Origin: Eledone cirrhosa
Lineage: Eukaryota > Mollusca > Cephalopoda > Octopoda > Eledonidae
Assembly: GCA_964016885.1 (NCBI GenBank)
Contig: OZ024759.1
Location: 1,873,001 to 1,937,000, forward strand
Direction of reading: 5' to 3'
Length of the DNA stretch: 64,000 bases
Positions 40,411 to 54,590 of the stretch are shown piece by piece (within the stretch, counting starts at the first letter, position 1; each line of letters starts with the position of its first letter). Under the pieces are notes generated by a model. The model made no database searches and was not told where the DNA came from. It was given only the letters and a program-made list of their open reading frames with translations. Made by a program: the position numbers and the translations under genes.

Positions 40411-42016
40411 GACAATGTCTATATTAGTAACATGACAAAGTCTATATTAGTAACATGACACAGTCTATATTACTAACATGACACGGTCTATATTAGTAAC
40501 ATGACAAAGTCTATATTAGTAACATGACAAAGTCTATATTAGTAACATGACAAAGTCTATATTAGTAACATGACACAGTATATATTAGTAACATGACACA
40601 GTCTATATTAGTAGCATGACACAGTCTATATTAGTAACATGATACAGTCTATATTAGTAACATGACAAAGTCTATATTAGTAATATGACAAAGTCTATAT
40701 TAGTAAAATGACAAAGTCTATATTAGTAACATGACAAAGTCTTTATTAGTAACATGACACAGTCTATATTAGTAACATGACGAAGTCTATATTAGTAACA
40801 TGACACAGTCTATATTAGTAACATGACACAGTCTATATTAGTAACATGAAAAAGTCTATATTAGTAACATGACAAAGTCTATATTAGTAACATGACAAAG
40901 TCTATATTAGTAACATGACACAGTCTATATTAGTAGCATGACACAGTCTATATTAGCAACATGACAAAGTCTATATTAGTAACATGACACAGTCTATATT
41001 AGTAACATGACACAGTCTATATTAGTAACATGACACAGTCTATATTAGTAACATGACAAAGTCTACATTAGTAACATGACAAAGTCTATATTAGTAACAT
41101 GACAAGGTCTATATTAGTAACATGACACAGTCTATATTAGTAGCATGACACAGTCTATATTAGTAACATGATACAGTCTATATTAGTAACATGACAAAGT
41201 CTATATTAGTAACATGACACAGTCTATATTAGTAACATGACAGTCTATATTAGTAACATGACAGTCTACATTAGTAACATGACACAGTCTATATTAGTAA
41301 CATGACAAAGTCGATATTAGTAACATGACAATGTCTATATTAGTAACATGACAAAGTCTATATTAGTAACATGACACAGTCTATATTACTAACATGACAC
41401 AGTCTATATTAGTAACATGACAAAGTCTATATTAGTAACATGACAAAGTCTATATTAGTAACATGACAAAGTCTATATTAGTAACATGACACAGTCTATA
41501 TTAGTAACATGACACAGTCTATATTAGTAGCATGACACAGTCTATATTAGTAACATGATACAGTCTATATTAGTAACATGACAAAGTCTATATTAGTAAT
41601 ATGACAAAGTCTATATTAGTAAAATGACAAAGTCTATATTAGTAACATGACAAAGTCTTTATTAGTAACATGACACAGTCTATATTAGTAACATGACACA
41701 GTCTATATTAGTAACATGACAAAGTCTATATTAGTAACATGACAAAGTCTATATTAGTAACATGACACAGTCTATATTAGTAACATGACACAGTCTATAT
41801 TAGTAACATGACAAAGTCTATATTAGTAACATGACAAAGTCTATATTAGTAACATGACACAGTCTATATTAGTAACATGACACAGTCTATATTAGTAACA
41901 TGAGACAGTCTATATTAGTAGCATGACAAAGTCTATATTAGTAACATGACACAGTCTACATTAGTAACATGACAAAGTCTATATTAGTAACATGACACAG
42001 TCTATATTAGTAACAT
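40411..42016 (+). repeat. 1,606-bp tandem duplication, copy 2
   Basis: At 40411 the order switches from a TACATT, GACAAAG, GACACAG string straight to GACAATG; copy 2 shows the uncut continuation (GAGACAG) near 42010. The junction is clean and in monomer phase. Its first 330 bp are a truncated form of the 460-bp module. A private GACACGG lies near 40482. Confidence 0.85.
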
Positions 42017-43539
42017 GAGACAGTCTATATTAGTAACATGACAAAGTCTATATTAGTAACATGACACAGTCTATATTAGTAACATGACACAGTCTATATT
42101 AGTAACATGACAAAGTCTACATTAGTAACATGACAAAGTCTATATTAGTAACATGACAAAGTCTATATTAGTAACATGACACAGTCTATACTAGTAACAT
42201 GACACAGTCTATATTAGTAACATGACAAAGTCTATATTAGTAACATGACAAAGTCTATATTAGTAAAATGACAAAGTCTATATTAGTAACATGACAAAGT
42301 CTATATTAGTAGCATGACACAGTCTATATTAGCAACATGACAAAGTCTATATTAGTAACATGACACAGTCTATATTAGTGGCATGACAAAGTCTGTATTA
42401 GTAACATGACAAAGTCTATATTAGTAACATGACAAAGTCTATATTAGTAACATGACAAAGTCTATATTAGTAACATGACACAGTCTATATTAGTAACATG
42501 ACAAAGTCTATATTAGTAGCATGACAAAGTCTATATTAGTAACATGACAAAGTCTATATTAGTAACATGACAAAGTCTATATTAGTAACATGACAAAGTC
42601 TATATTAGTGACATGACAAAGTCGATATTAGTAACATGACAAAGTCTATATTAGTAACATGACACAGTATATATTAGTAACATGACAGTCTATATTAGTA
42701 ACATGACAGTCTACATTAGTAACATGACACAGTCTATATTAGTAACATGACAAAGTCGATATTAGTAACATGACAATGTCTATATTAGTAACATGACAAA
42801 GTCTATATTAGTAACATGACACAGTCTATATTACTAACATGACACAGTCTATATTAGTAACATGACACAGTCTATATTAGTAGCATGACACAGTCTATAT
42901 TAGTAACATGATACAGTCTATATTAGTAACATGACAAAGTCTATATTAGTAACATGACACAGTCTATATTAGTAACATGACACAGTCTATATTAGTAGCA
43001 TGACACAGTCTATATTAGTAACATGATACAGTCTATATTAGTAACATGACAAAGTCTATATTAGTAACATGACAAAGTCTATATTAGTAAAATGACAAAG
43101 TCTATATTAGTAACATGACAAAGTCTTTATTAGTAACATGACACAGTCTATATTAGTAACATGACAAAGTCTACATTAGTAACATGACAAAGTCTATATT
43201 AGTAACATGACAAGGTCTATATTAGTAACATGACACAGTCTATATTAGTAGCATGACACAGTCTATATTAGTAACATGATACAGTCTATATTAGTAACAT
43301 GACAAAGTCTATATTAGTAACATGACACAGTCTATATTAGTAACATGACAGTCTATATTAGTAACATGACAGTCTACATTAGTAACATGACACAGTCTAT
43401 ATTAGTAACATGACAAAGTCGATATTAGTAACATGACAATGTCTATATTAGTAACATGACAAAGTCTATATTAGTAACATGACACAGTCTATATTACTAA
43501 CATGACACAGTCTATATTAGTAACATGACAAAGTCTATA
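42017..43539 (+). repeat. HOR remainder of block-1 and short-block type
   Basis: It has GAGACAG, CTATACTAG at 42186, TTAGCAAC, TAGTGGC (a variant of TAGTAGC) with TCTGTATT near 42385, GTGACATG with TCGATATT near 42610, two pairs of 21-bp monomers and CTTTATT at 43125. It follows the left-domain block-1 order closely and adds the 640-bp short block. Confidence 0.72.
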
Positions 43540-44160
43540 TTAGTAACATGACAAAGTCTATATTAGTAACATGACAAAGTCTATATTAGTAACATGACAC
43601 AGTCTATATTAGTAACATGACACAGTCTATATTAGTAGCATGACACAGTCTATATTAGTAACATGATACAGTCTATATTAGTAACATGACAAAGTCTATA
43701 TTAGTAATATGACAAAGTCTATATTAGTAAAATGACAAAGTCTATATTAGTAACATGACAAAGTCTTTATTAGTAACATGACACAGTCTATATTAGTAAC
43801 ATGACACAGTCTATATTAGTAACATGACAAAGTCTATATTAGTAACATGACAAAGTCTATATTAGTAACATGACACAGTCTATATTAGTAACATGACACA
43901 GTCTATATTAGTAACATGACAAAGTCTATATTAGTTACATGACAAAGTCTATATTAGTAACATGACACAGTCTATATTAGTAACATGACACAGTCTATAT
44001 TAGTAACATGAGACAGTCTATATTAGTAGCATGACAAAGTCTATATTAGTAACATGACACAGTCTACATTAGTAACATGACAAAGTCTATATTAGTAACA
44101 TGACACAGTCTATATTAGTAACATGAGACAGTCTATATTAGTAACATGACAAAGTCTATA
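43540..44160 (+). repeat. 621-bp tandem duplication, copy 1 (27 monomers)
   Basis: CTTTATT 43765/44386 and TTAGTTAC (the G of GTTAC at 43934/44555) repeat at 621 bp, exactly 27 monomers of 23 bp. The unit covers TAGTAGC, GATACAG, AATATG, AAAATG, CTTTATT and the first half of block 1, up to GAGACAG. Confidence 0.82.
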
Positions 44161-44781
44161 TTAGTAACATGACAAAGTCTATATTAGTAACATGACAAAG
44201 TCTATATTAGTAACATGACACAGTCTATATTAGTAACATGACACAGTCTATATTAGTAGCATGACACAGTCTATAATAGTAACATGATACAGTCTATATT
44301 AGTAACATGACAAAGTCTATATTAGTAATATGACAAAGTCTATATTAGTAAAATGACAAAGTCTATATTAGTAACATGACAAAGTCTTTATTAGTAACAT
44401 GACACAGTCTATATTAGTAACATGACACAGTCTATATTAGTAACATGACAAAGTCTATATTAGTAACATGACAAAGTCTATATTAGTAACATGACACAGT
44501 CTATATTAGTAACATGACACAGTCTATATTAGTAACATGACAAAGTCTATATTAGTTACATGACAAAGTCTATATTAGTAACATGACACAGTCTATATTA
44601 GTAACATGACACAGTCTATATTAGTAACATGAGACAGTCTATATTAGTAGCATGACAAAGTCTATATTAGAAACATGACACAGTCTACATTAGTAACATG
44701 ACAAAGTCTATATTAGTAACATGACACAGTCTATATTAGTAACATGAGACAGTCTATATTAGTAACATGACAAAGTCTATA
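44161..44781 (+). repeat. 621-bp tandem duplication, copy 2
   Basis: This is the downstream partner of 43540-44160. It has private changes CTATAATAG near 44272 and TTAGAAACATG near 44668 that copy 1 lacks. At its right end it resumes the normal continuation of block 1 after GAGACAG. Confidence 0.82.
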
Positions 44782-45869
44782 TTAGTAACATGACACAGTC
44801 TATATTAGTAACATGACACAGTCTATATTAGTAACATGACAAAGTCTATATTAGTAACATGACAAAGTCTATATTAGTAACATGACAAAGTCTATATTAG
44901 TAACATGACAAAGTCTATATTAGTAGCATGACACAGTCTATATTAGCAACATGACAAAGTCTATATTAGTAGCATGACACAGTCTATATTAGTAGCATGA
45001 CAAAGTCTGTATTAGTAACATGACAAAGTCTATATTAGTAACATGACAAAGTCTATATTAGTAACATGACAAAGTCTATATTAGTAACATGACACAGTCT
45101 ATATTAGTAACATGACAAAGTCTATATTAGTAGCATGACAAAGTCTATATTAGTAACATGACAAAGTCTATATTAGTAACATGACAAAGTCTATATTAGT
45201 AACATGACAAAGTCTATATTAGTAACATGACAAAGTCGATATTAGTAACATGACAAAGTCTATATTAGTAACATGACACAGTATATATTAGTAACATGAC
45301 AGTCTATATTAGTAACATGACAGTCTACATTAGTAACATGACACAGTCTATATTAGTAACATGACAAAGTCGATATTAGTAACATGACAATGTCTATATT
45401 AGTAACATGACAAAGTCTATATTAGTAACATGACACAGTCTATATTACTAACATGACACAGTCTATATTAGTAACATGACACAGTCTATATTAGTAACAT
45501 GACAAAGTCTATATTAGTAACATGACAAAGTCTATATTAGTAACATGACAAAGTCTATATTAGTAACATGACACAGTCTATATTAGTAGCATGACACAGT
45601 CTATATTAGTAACATGATACAGTCTATATTAGTAACATGACAAAGTCTATATTAGTAACATGACAAAGTCTATATTAGTAGCATGACAAAGTCTATATTA
45701 GTAACATGACACAGTCTACATTAGTAACATGACAAAGTCTATATTAGTAACATGACACAGTCTATATTAGTAACATGAGACAGTCTATATTAGAAACATG
45801 ACTAAGTCTATATTAGTAACATGACACAGTCTATATTAGTAACATGACACAGTCTATATTAGTAACATG
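44782..45869 (+). repeat. Block-1 remainder with altered order
   Basis: The CTATACTAG monomer expected after the GAGACAG group is missing: the order runs straight into TAGTAGC, TTAGCAAC, TAGTAGC and TCTGTATT near 45008. GTGACATG before TCGATATT is replaced by the plain form near 45215. After TTACTAAC near 45450 the order is unusual, and a TAGTAGC, TACATT, GAGACAG, TTAGAAACATG, GACTAAG string begins near 45680 without a preceding CTTTATT. Confidence 0.68.
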
Positions 45870-47497
45870 ACAAAGTCTATATTAGTTACATGACAAAGTC
45901 TATATTAGTAACATGACAAAGTCTATATTAGTAACATGACACAGTCTATATTAATAACATGACACAGTCTATATTAGTAGAATGACACAGTCTATATTAG
46001 TAACATGATACAGTCTATATTAGTAACATGACAAAGTCTATATTAGTAACATGACAAAGTCTATATTAGTAAAATGACAAAGACTATATTAGTAACATGA
46101 CAAAGTCTTTATTAGTAACATGACACAGTCTATATTAGTAACATGAAAGAGTCTACATTAGTAAAATGACAAAGTCTATATTAGTAACATGACAAGGTCT
46201 ATATTAGTAACATGACACAGTCTATATTAGTAGCATGACACAGTCTATATTAGTAACATGATACAGTCTATATTAGTAACATGACAAAGTCTATATTAGT
46301 AACATGACACAGTCTATATTAGTAACATGACAGTCTATATTAGTAACATGACAGTCTACATTAGTAACATGACACAGTCTATATTAGTAACATGACAAAG
46401 TCGATATTAGTAACATGACAATGTCTATATTAGTAACATGACAAAGTCTATATTAGTAACATGACACAGTCTATATTACTAACATGACACAGTCTATATT
46501 AGTAACATGACAAAGTCTATATTAGTAACATGACAAAGTCTATATTAGTAACATGACAAAGTCTATATTAGTAACATGACACAGTCTATATTAGTAACAT
46601 GACACAGTCTATATTAGTAGCATGACACAGTCTATATTAGTAACATGATACAGTCTATATTAGTAACATGACAAAGTCTATATTAGTAATATGACAAAGT
46701 CTATATTAGTAAAATGACAAAGTCTATATTAGTAACATGACAAAGTCTATATTAGTAACATGACACAGTCTATATTAGTAACATGACACAGTCTATATTA
46801 GTAACATGACAAAGTCTATATTAGTAACATGACAAAGTCTATATTAGTAACATGACACAGTCTATATTAGTAACATGACACAGTCTATATTAGTAACATG
46901 AGACAGTCTATATTAGTAGCATGACAAAGTCTATATTAGTAACATGACACAGTCTACATTAGTAACATGACAAAGTCTATATTAGTAACATGACACAGTC
47001 TATATTAGTAACATGAGACAGTCTATATTAGTAACATGACAAAGTCTATATTAGTAACATGACACAGTCTATATTAGTAACATGACACAGTCTATATTAG
47101 TAACATGACAAAGTCTATATTAGTAACATGACAAAGTCTATATTAGTAACATGACAAAGTCTATATTAGTAACATGACACAGTCTATACTAGTAACATGA
47201 CACAGTGTATATTAGTAACATGACAAAGTCTATATTAGTAACATGACAAAGTCTATATTAGTAACATGACAAAGTCTATATTAGTAACATGACAAAGTCT
47301 ATATTAGTAGCATGACACAGTCTATATTAGCAACATGACAAAGTCTATATTAGTAACATGACACAGTCTATATTAGTAGCATGACAAAGTCTGTATTAGT
47401 AACATGACAAAGTCTATATTAGTAACATGACAAAGTCTATATTAGTAACATGACAAAGTCTATATTAGTAACATGACACAGTCTATATTAGTAACAT
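45870..47497 (+). repeat. 1,628-bp tandem duplication, copy 1
   Basis: Rare variants pair the copies: TTAGTTAC 45885/47514, AAAGACTATATT (AGACTA at 46081/47709), CTTTATT 46107/47735 and GAAAGAG 46145/47773. Copy 1 has TAGTAGAATG near 45975 and an AAAATG monomer after the TACATT junction that copy 2 lacks. The CTTTATT expected near 46748 has become CTATATT. Confidence 0.8.
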
Positions 47498-49190
47498 GAC
47501 AAAGTCTATATTAGTTACATGACAAAGTCTATATTAGTAACATGACAAAGTCTATATTAGTAACATGACACAGTCTATATTAGTAACATGACACAGTCTA
47601 TATTAGTAGCATGACACAGTCTATATTAGTAACATGATAAGTCTATATTAGTAACATGACAAAGTCTATATTAGTAACATGACAAAGTCTATATTAGTAA
47701 AATGACAAAGACTATATTAGTAACATGACAAAGTCTTTATTAGTAACATGACACAGTCTATATTAGTAACATGAAAGAGTCTACATTAGTAACATGACAA
47801 GGTCTATATTAGTAACATGACACAGTCTATATTAGTAGCATGACACAGTCTATATTAGTAACATGATACAGTCTATATTAGTAACATGACAAAGTCTATA
47901 TTAGTAACATGACACAGTCTATATTAGTAACATGACAGTCTATATTAGTAACATGACAGTCTACATTAGTAACATGACACAGTCTATATTAGTAACATGA
48001 CAAAGTCGATATTAGTAACATGACAATGTCTATATTAGTAACATGACAAAGTCTATATTAGTAACATGACACAGTCTATATTACTAACATGACACAGTCT
48101 ATATTAGTAACATGACAAAGTCTATATTAGTAACATGACAAAGTCTATATTAGTAACATGACAAAGTCTATATTAGTAACATGACACAGTCTATATTAGT
48201 AACATGACACAGTCTATATTAATAGCATGACACAGTCTATATTAGTAACATGATACAGTCTATATTAGTAACATGACAAAGTCTATATTAGTAATATGAC
48301 AAAGTCTATATTAGTAAAATGGCAAAGTCTATATTAGTAACATGACAAAGTCTTTATTAGTAACATGACACAGTCTATATTAGTAACATGACACAGTCTA
48401 TATTAGTAACATGACAAAGTCTATATTAGTAACATGACAAAGTCTATATTAGTAACATGACACAGTCTATATTAGTAACATGACACAGTCTATATTAGTA
48501 ACATGACAAAGTCTATATTAGTAACATGACAAAGTCTATATTAGTAACATGACACAGTCTATATTAGTAACATGACACAGTCTATATTAGTAACATGAGA
48601 CAGTCTATATTAGTAGCATGACAAAGTCTATATTAGTAACATGACACAGTCTACATTAGTAACATGACAAAGTCTATATTAGTAACATGACACAGTCTAT
48701 ATTAGTAACATGAGACAGTCTATATTAGTAACATGACAAAGTCTATATTAGTAACATGACACAGTCTATATTAGTAACATGACACAGTCTATATTAGTAA
48801 CATGACAAAGTCTATATTAGTAACATGACAAAGTCTATATTAGTAACATGACAAAGTCTATATTAGTAACATGACACAGTCTATACTAGTAACATGACAC
48901 AGTCTATATTAGTAACATGACAAAGTCTATATTAGTAACATGACAAAGTCTATATTAGTAACATGACAAAGTCTATATTAGTAACATGACAAAGTCTATA
49001 TTAGTAGCATGACACAGTCTATATTAGCAACATGACAAAGTCTATATTAGTAACATGACACAGTCTATATTAGTAGCATGACAAAGTCTGTATTAGTAAC
49101 ATGACAAAGTCTATATTAGTAACATGACAAAGTCTATATTAGTAACATGACAAAGTCTATATTAGTAACATGACACAGTCTATATTAGTA
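47498..49190 (+). repeat. 1,628-bp tandem duplication, copy 2
   Basis: This is the partner of 45870-47497. It includes a 22-bp monomer (GATAAGTC, 47622-47643), an AATAGCATG variant near 48221 and AAAATGGCAAAG near 48318. It has four monomers more than copy 1 in the block after 48352, and one fewer after GAAAGAG. CTATACTAG is at 48881. Confidence 0.78.
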
Positions 49191-52110
49191 ACGTGACAAA
49201 GTCTATATTAGTAGCATGACAAAGTCTATATTAGTAACATGACAAAGTCTATATTAGTAACATGACAAAGTCTATATTAGTATCATGACAAAGTCTATAT
49301 TAGTAACATGACAAAGTCGATATTAGTAACATGACAAAGTCTATATTAGTAACATGACACAGTATATATTAGTAACATGACAGTCTATATTAGTAACATG
49401 ACAGTCTACATTAGTAACATGACACAGTCTATATTAGTAACATGACAAAGTCGATATTACTAACATGACAATGTCTATATTAGTAACATGACAAAGTCTA
49501 TATTAGTAACATGACACAGTCTATATTACTAACATGACACAGTCTATATTAGTAACATGACACAGTCTATATTAGTAACATGACAAAGTCTATATTAGTA
49601 AAATGACAAAGTCTATATTAGTAACATGACAAAGTCTTTATTAGTAACATGACACAGTCTATATTAGTAACATGACACAGTCTATATTAGTAACATGACA
49701 AAGTCTATATTAGTAACATGACAAAGTCTATATTAGTAACATGACACAGTCTATATTAGTAACATCACACAGTCTATATTAGTAACATGACAAAGTCTAT
49801 ATTAGTAACATGACAAAGTCTATATTAGTAACATGACACAGTCTATATTAGTAACATGACACAGTCTATATTAGTAACATGAGACAGTCTATATTAGTAG
49901 CATGACAAAGTCTATATTAGTAACATGACACGGTCTACATTAGTAACATGACAAAGTCTATATTAGTAACATGACACAGTCTATATTAGTAACATGAGAC
50001 AGTCTATATTAGTAACATGACTAAGTCTATATTAGTAACATGACACAGTCTATATTAGTAACATGACACAGTCTATATTAGTAACATGACAAAGTCTATA
50101 TTAGTTACATGACAAAGTCTATATTAGTAACATGACAAAGTCTATATTAGTAACATGACACAGTCTATATTAGTAACATGACGAAGTCTATATTAGTAAC
50201 ATGACACAGTCTATATTAGTAACATGACACAGTATATATTAGTAACATGAAAAAGTCTATATTAGTAACATGACAAAGTCTATATTAGTAACATGACAAA
50301 GTCTATATTAGTAACATGACAAAGTCTATATTAGTAGCATGACACAGACTATATTAGCAACATGACAAAGTCTATATTAGTAACATGACACAGTCTATAT
50401 TAGTAACATGACACAGTCTATATTAGTAACATGACACAGTCTATATTAGTAACATGACAAAGTCTACATTAGTAACATGACAAAGTCTATATTAGTAACA
50501 TGACAAGGTCTGTATTAGTAACATGACACAGTCTATATTAGTAGCATGACACAGTCTATATTAGTAACATGATACAGTCTATATTAGTAACATGACAAAG
50601 TCTATATTAGTAACATGACAAAGTCTATATTAGTAAAATGACAAAGTCTATATTAGTAACATGACAAAGTCTTTATTAGTAACATGAAACAGTCTATATT
50701 AGTAACATGACACAGTCTATATTAGTAACATGACAAAGTCTATATTAGTAACATGACACAGTCTATATTAGTAACATGACACAGTCTATATTAGTAACAT
50801 GACACAGTCTAGATTAGTAACATGACACAGTCTATATTAGTAACATGAGACAGTCTATATTAGTAGCATGACAAAGTCTATATTAGTAACATGACACAGT
50901 CTACATTAGTAACATGACAAAGTCTATATTAGTAACATGACACAGTCTATATTAGTAACATGAGACAGTCTATATTAGTAACATGACAAAGTCTATATTA
51001 GTAACATGACACAGTCTATATTAGTAACATGACAAAGTCTATATTAGTAACATGACACAGTCTATATTAGTAACATGACACAGTCTATATTATTAACATG
51101 ACAAAGTCTATATTAGTAACATGACACAGTCTATATTAGTAACATGAGACAGTCTATATTAGTAACATGACTAAGTCTATATTAGTAACATGACACAGTC
51201 TATATTAGTAACATGACACAGTCTATATTAGTAACATGACAAAGTCTATATTAGTTACATGACAAAGTCTATATTAGTAACATGACAAAGTCTATATTAG
51301 TAACATGACACAGTCTATATTAGTAACATGACGAAGTCTATATTAGTAACATGACACAGTCTATATTAGTAACATGACACAGTCTATATTAGTAACATGA
51401 AACAGTCTATATTAGTAACATGACAAAGTCTATATTAGTAACATGACAAAGTCTATATTAGTAACATGACAAAGTCTATATTAGTAGCATGACACAGTCT
51501 ATATTAGCAACATGACAAAGTCTATATTAGTAACATGACACAGTCTATATTAGTAACATGACACAGTCTATATTAGTAACATGACACAGTCTATATTAGT
51601 AACATGACACAGTCTATATTAATAACATGACACAGTCTATATTAGTAACATGACACAGTCTATATTATTAACATGACAAAGTCTATATTAGTAACATGAC
51701 ACAGTCTATATTAGTAACATGAGACAGTCTATATTAGTAACATGACTAAGTCTATATTAGTAACATGACACAGTCTATATTAGTAACATGACACAGTCTA
51801 TATTAGTAACATGACAAAGTCTATATTAGTTACATGACAAAGTCTATATTAGTAACATGACAAAGTCTATATTAGTAACATGACACAGTCTATATTAGTA
51901 ACATGACGAAGTCTATATTAGTAACATGACACAGTCTATATTAGTAACATGACACAGTCTATATTAGTAACATGAAACAGTCTATATTAGTAACATGACA
52001 AAGTCTATATTAGTAACATGACAAAGTCTATATTAGTAACATGACAAAGTCTATATTAGTAGCATGACACAGTCTATATTAGCAACATGACAAAGTCTAT
52101 ATTAGTAACA
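48550..52110 (+). repeat. 3,561-bp segmental duplication, copy 1
   Basis: Many private changes repeat 3,561 bp downstream: GAGACAG 48597/52158, CTATACTAG 48881/52442, AACGTGACAAAG 49191/52752, TATCATGAC near 49282/52843, TCGATATTACTAAC near 49460/53021, ACATCACAC near 49765/53326, GACACGG near 49932/53493, CACAGACTATATTAGC near 50347/53908 and CTAGATTAG near 50811/54372. The length fits 153 monomers of 23 bp plus two of 21 bp. A 575-bp tandem duplication sits inside the right end of this copy only. Confidence 0.87.
51091..52110 (+). repeat. 575-bp tandem duplication (25 monomers)
   Basis: TTATTAACATG begins units at 51091 and 51666, exactly 25 monomers apart. Both are followed by GAGACAG, GACTAAG, TTAGTTAC, GACGAAG (51330 and 51905) and GAAACAG. 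The second unit is cut near 52110 where the 3,561-bp partner begins. An AATAAC monomer at 51621 lies at the end of the first unit. Confidence 0.83.
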
Positions 52111-54590
52111 TGACACAGTCTATATTAGTAACATGACACAGTCTATATTAGTAACATGAGACAGTCTATATTAGTAGCATGACAAAGTCTATATTAGTAA
52201 CATGACACAGTTTACATTAGTAACATGACAAAGTCTATATTAGTAACATGACACAGTCTATATTAGTAACATGAGACAGTCTATATTAGTAACATGACAA
52301 AGTCTATATTAGTAACATGACACAGTCTATATTAGTAACATGACACAGTCTATATTAGTAACATGACAAAGTCTATATTAGTAACATGACAAAGTCTATA
52401 TTAGTAACATGACAAAGTCTATATTAGTAACATGACACAGTCTATACTAGTAACATGACACAGTCTATATTAGTAACATGACAAAGTCTATATTAGTAAC
52501 ATGACAAAGTCTATATTAGTAACATGACAAAGTCTATATTAGTAACATGACAAAGTCTATATTAGTAGCATGACACAGTCTATATTAGCAACATGACAAA
52601 GTCTATATTAGTAACATGACACAGTCTATATTAGTAGCATGACAAAGTCTGTATTAGTAACATGACAAAGTCTATATTAGTAACATGACAAAGTCTATAT
52701 TAGTAACATGACAAAGTCTATATTAGTAACATGACACAGTCTATATTAGTAACGTGACAAAGTCTATATTAGTAGCATGACAAAGTCTATATTAGTAACA
52801 TGACAAAGTCTATATTAGTAACATGACAAAGTCTATATTAGTATCATGACAAAGTCTATATTAGTAACATGACAAAGTCGATATTAGTAACATGACAAAG
52901 TCTATATTAGTAACATGACACAGTATATATTAGTAACATGACAGTCTATATTAGTAACATGACAGTCTACATTAGTAACATGACACAGTCTATATTAGTA
53001 ACATGACAAAGTCGATATTACTAACATGACAATGTCTATATTAGTAACATGACAAAGTCTATATTAGTAACATGACACAGTCTATATTACTAACATGACA
53101 CAGTCTATATTAGTAACATGACACAGTCTATATTAGTAACATGACAAAGTCTATATTAGTAAAATGACAAAGTCTATATTAGTAACATGACAAAGTCTTT
53201 ATTAGTAACATGACACAGTCTATATTAGTAACATGACACAGTCTATATTAGTAACATGACAAAGTCTATATTAGTAACATGACAAAGTCTATATTAGTAA
53301 CATGACACAGTCTATATTAGTAACATCACACAGTCTATATTAGTAACATGACAAAGTCTATATTAGTAACATGACAAAGTCTATATTAGTAACATGACAC
53401 AGTCTATATTAGTAACATGACACAGTCTATATTAGTAACATGAGACAGTCTATATTAGTAGCATGACAAAGTCTATATTAGTAACATGACACGGTCTACA
53501 TTAGTAACATGACAAAGTCTATATTAGTAACATGACACAGTCTATATTAGTAACATGAGACAGTCTATATTAGTAACATGACTAAGTCTATATTAGTAAC
53601 ATGACACAGTCTATATTAGTAACATGACACAGTCTATATTAGTAACATGACAAAGTCTATATTAGTTACATGACAAAGTCTATATTAGTAACATGACAAA
53701 GTCTATATTAGTAACATGACACAGTCTATATTAGTAACATGACGAAGTCTATATTAGTAACATGACACAGTCTATATTAGTAACATGACACAGTATATAT
53801 TAGTAACATGAAAAAGTCTATATTAGTAACATGACAAAGTCTATATTAGTAACATGACAAAGTCTATATTAGTAACATGACAAAGTCTATATTAGTAGCA
53901 TGACACAGACTATATTAGCAACATGACAAAGTCTATATTAGTAACATGACACAGTCTATATTAGTAACATGACACAGTCTATATTAGTAACATGACACAG
54001 TCTATATTAGTAACATGACAAAGTCTACATTAGTAACATGACAAAGTCTATATTAGTAACATGACAAGGTCTGTATTAGTAACATGACACAGTCTATATT
54101 AGTAGCATGACACAGTCTATATTAGTAACATGATACAGTCTATATTAGTAACATGACAAAGTCTATATTAGTAACATGACAAAGTCTATATTAGTAAAAT
54201 GACAAAGTCTATATTAGTAACATGACAAAGTCTTTATTAGTAACATGACACAGTCTATATTAGTAACATGACACAGTCTATATTAGTAACATGACAAAGT
54301 CTATATTAGTAACATGACACAGTCTATATTAGTAACATGACACAGTCTATATTAGTAACATGACACAGTCTAGATTAGTAACATGACACAGTCTATATTA
54401 GTAACATGAGACAGTCTATATTAGTAGCATGACAAAGTCTATATTAGTAACATGACACAGTCTACATTAGTAACATGACAAAGTCTATATTAGTAACATG
54501 ACACAGTCTATATTAGTAACATGAGACAGTCTATATTAGTAACATGACAAAGTCTATATTAGTAACATGACACAGTCTATATTAGTAACA
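52111..54590 (+). repeat. 3,561-bp segmental duplication, copy 2
   Basis: This is the downstream partner of the copy starting near 48550, with the same private changes at a constant offset up to at least 54372. It has a private CAGTTTACATT near 52209. To the right of about 54590 it departs and joins an AATAAC/TTATTAAC stretch (54653, 54698) like that at 51621-51670. Confidence 0.85.
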
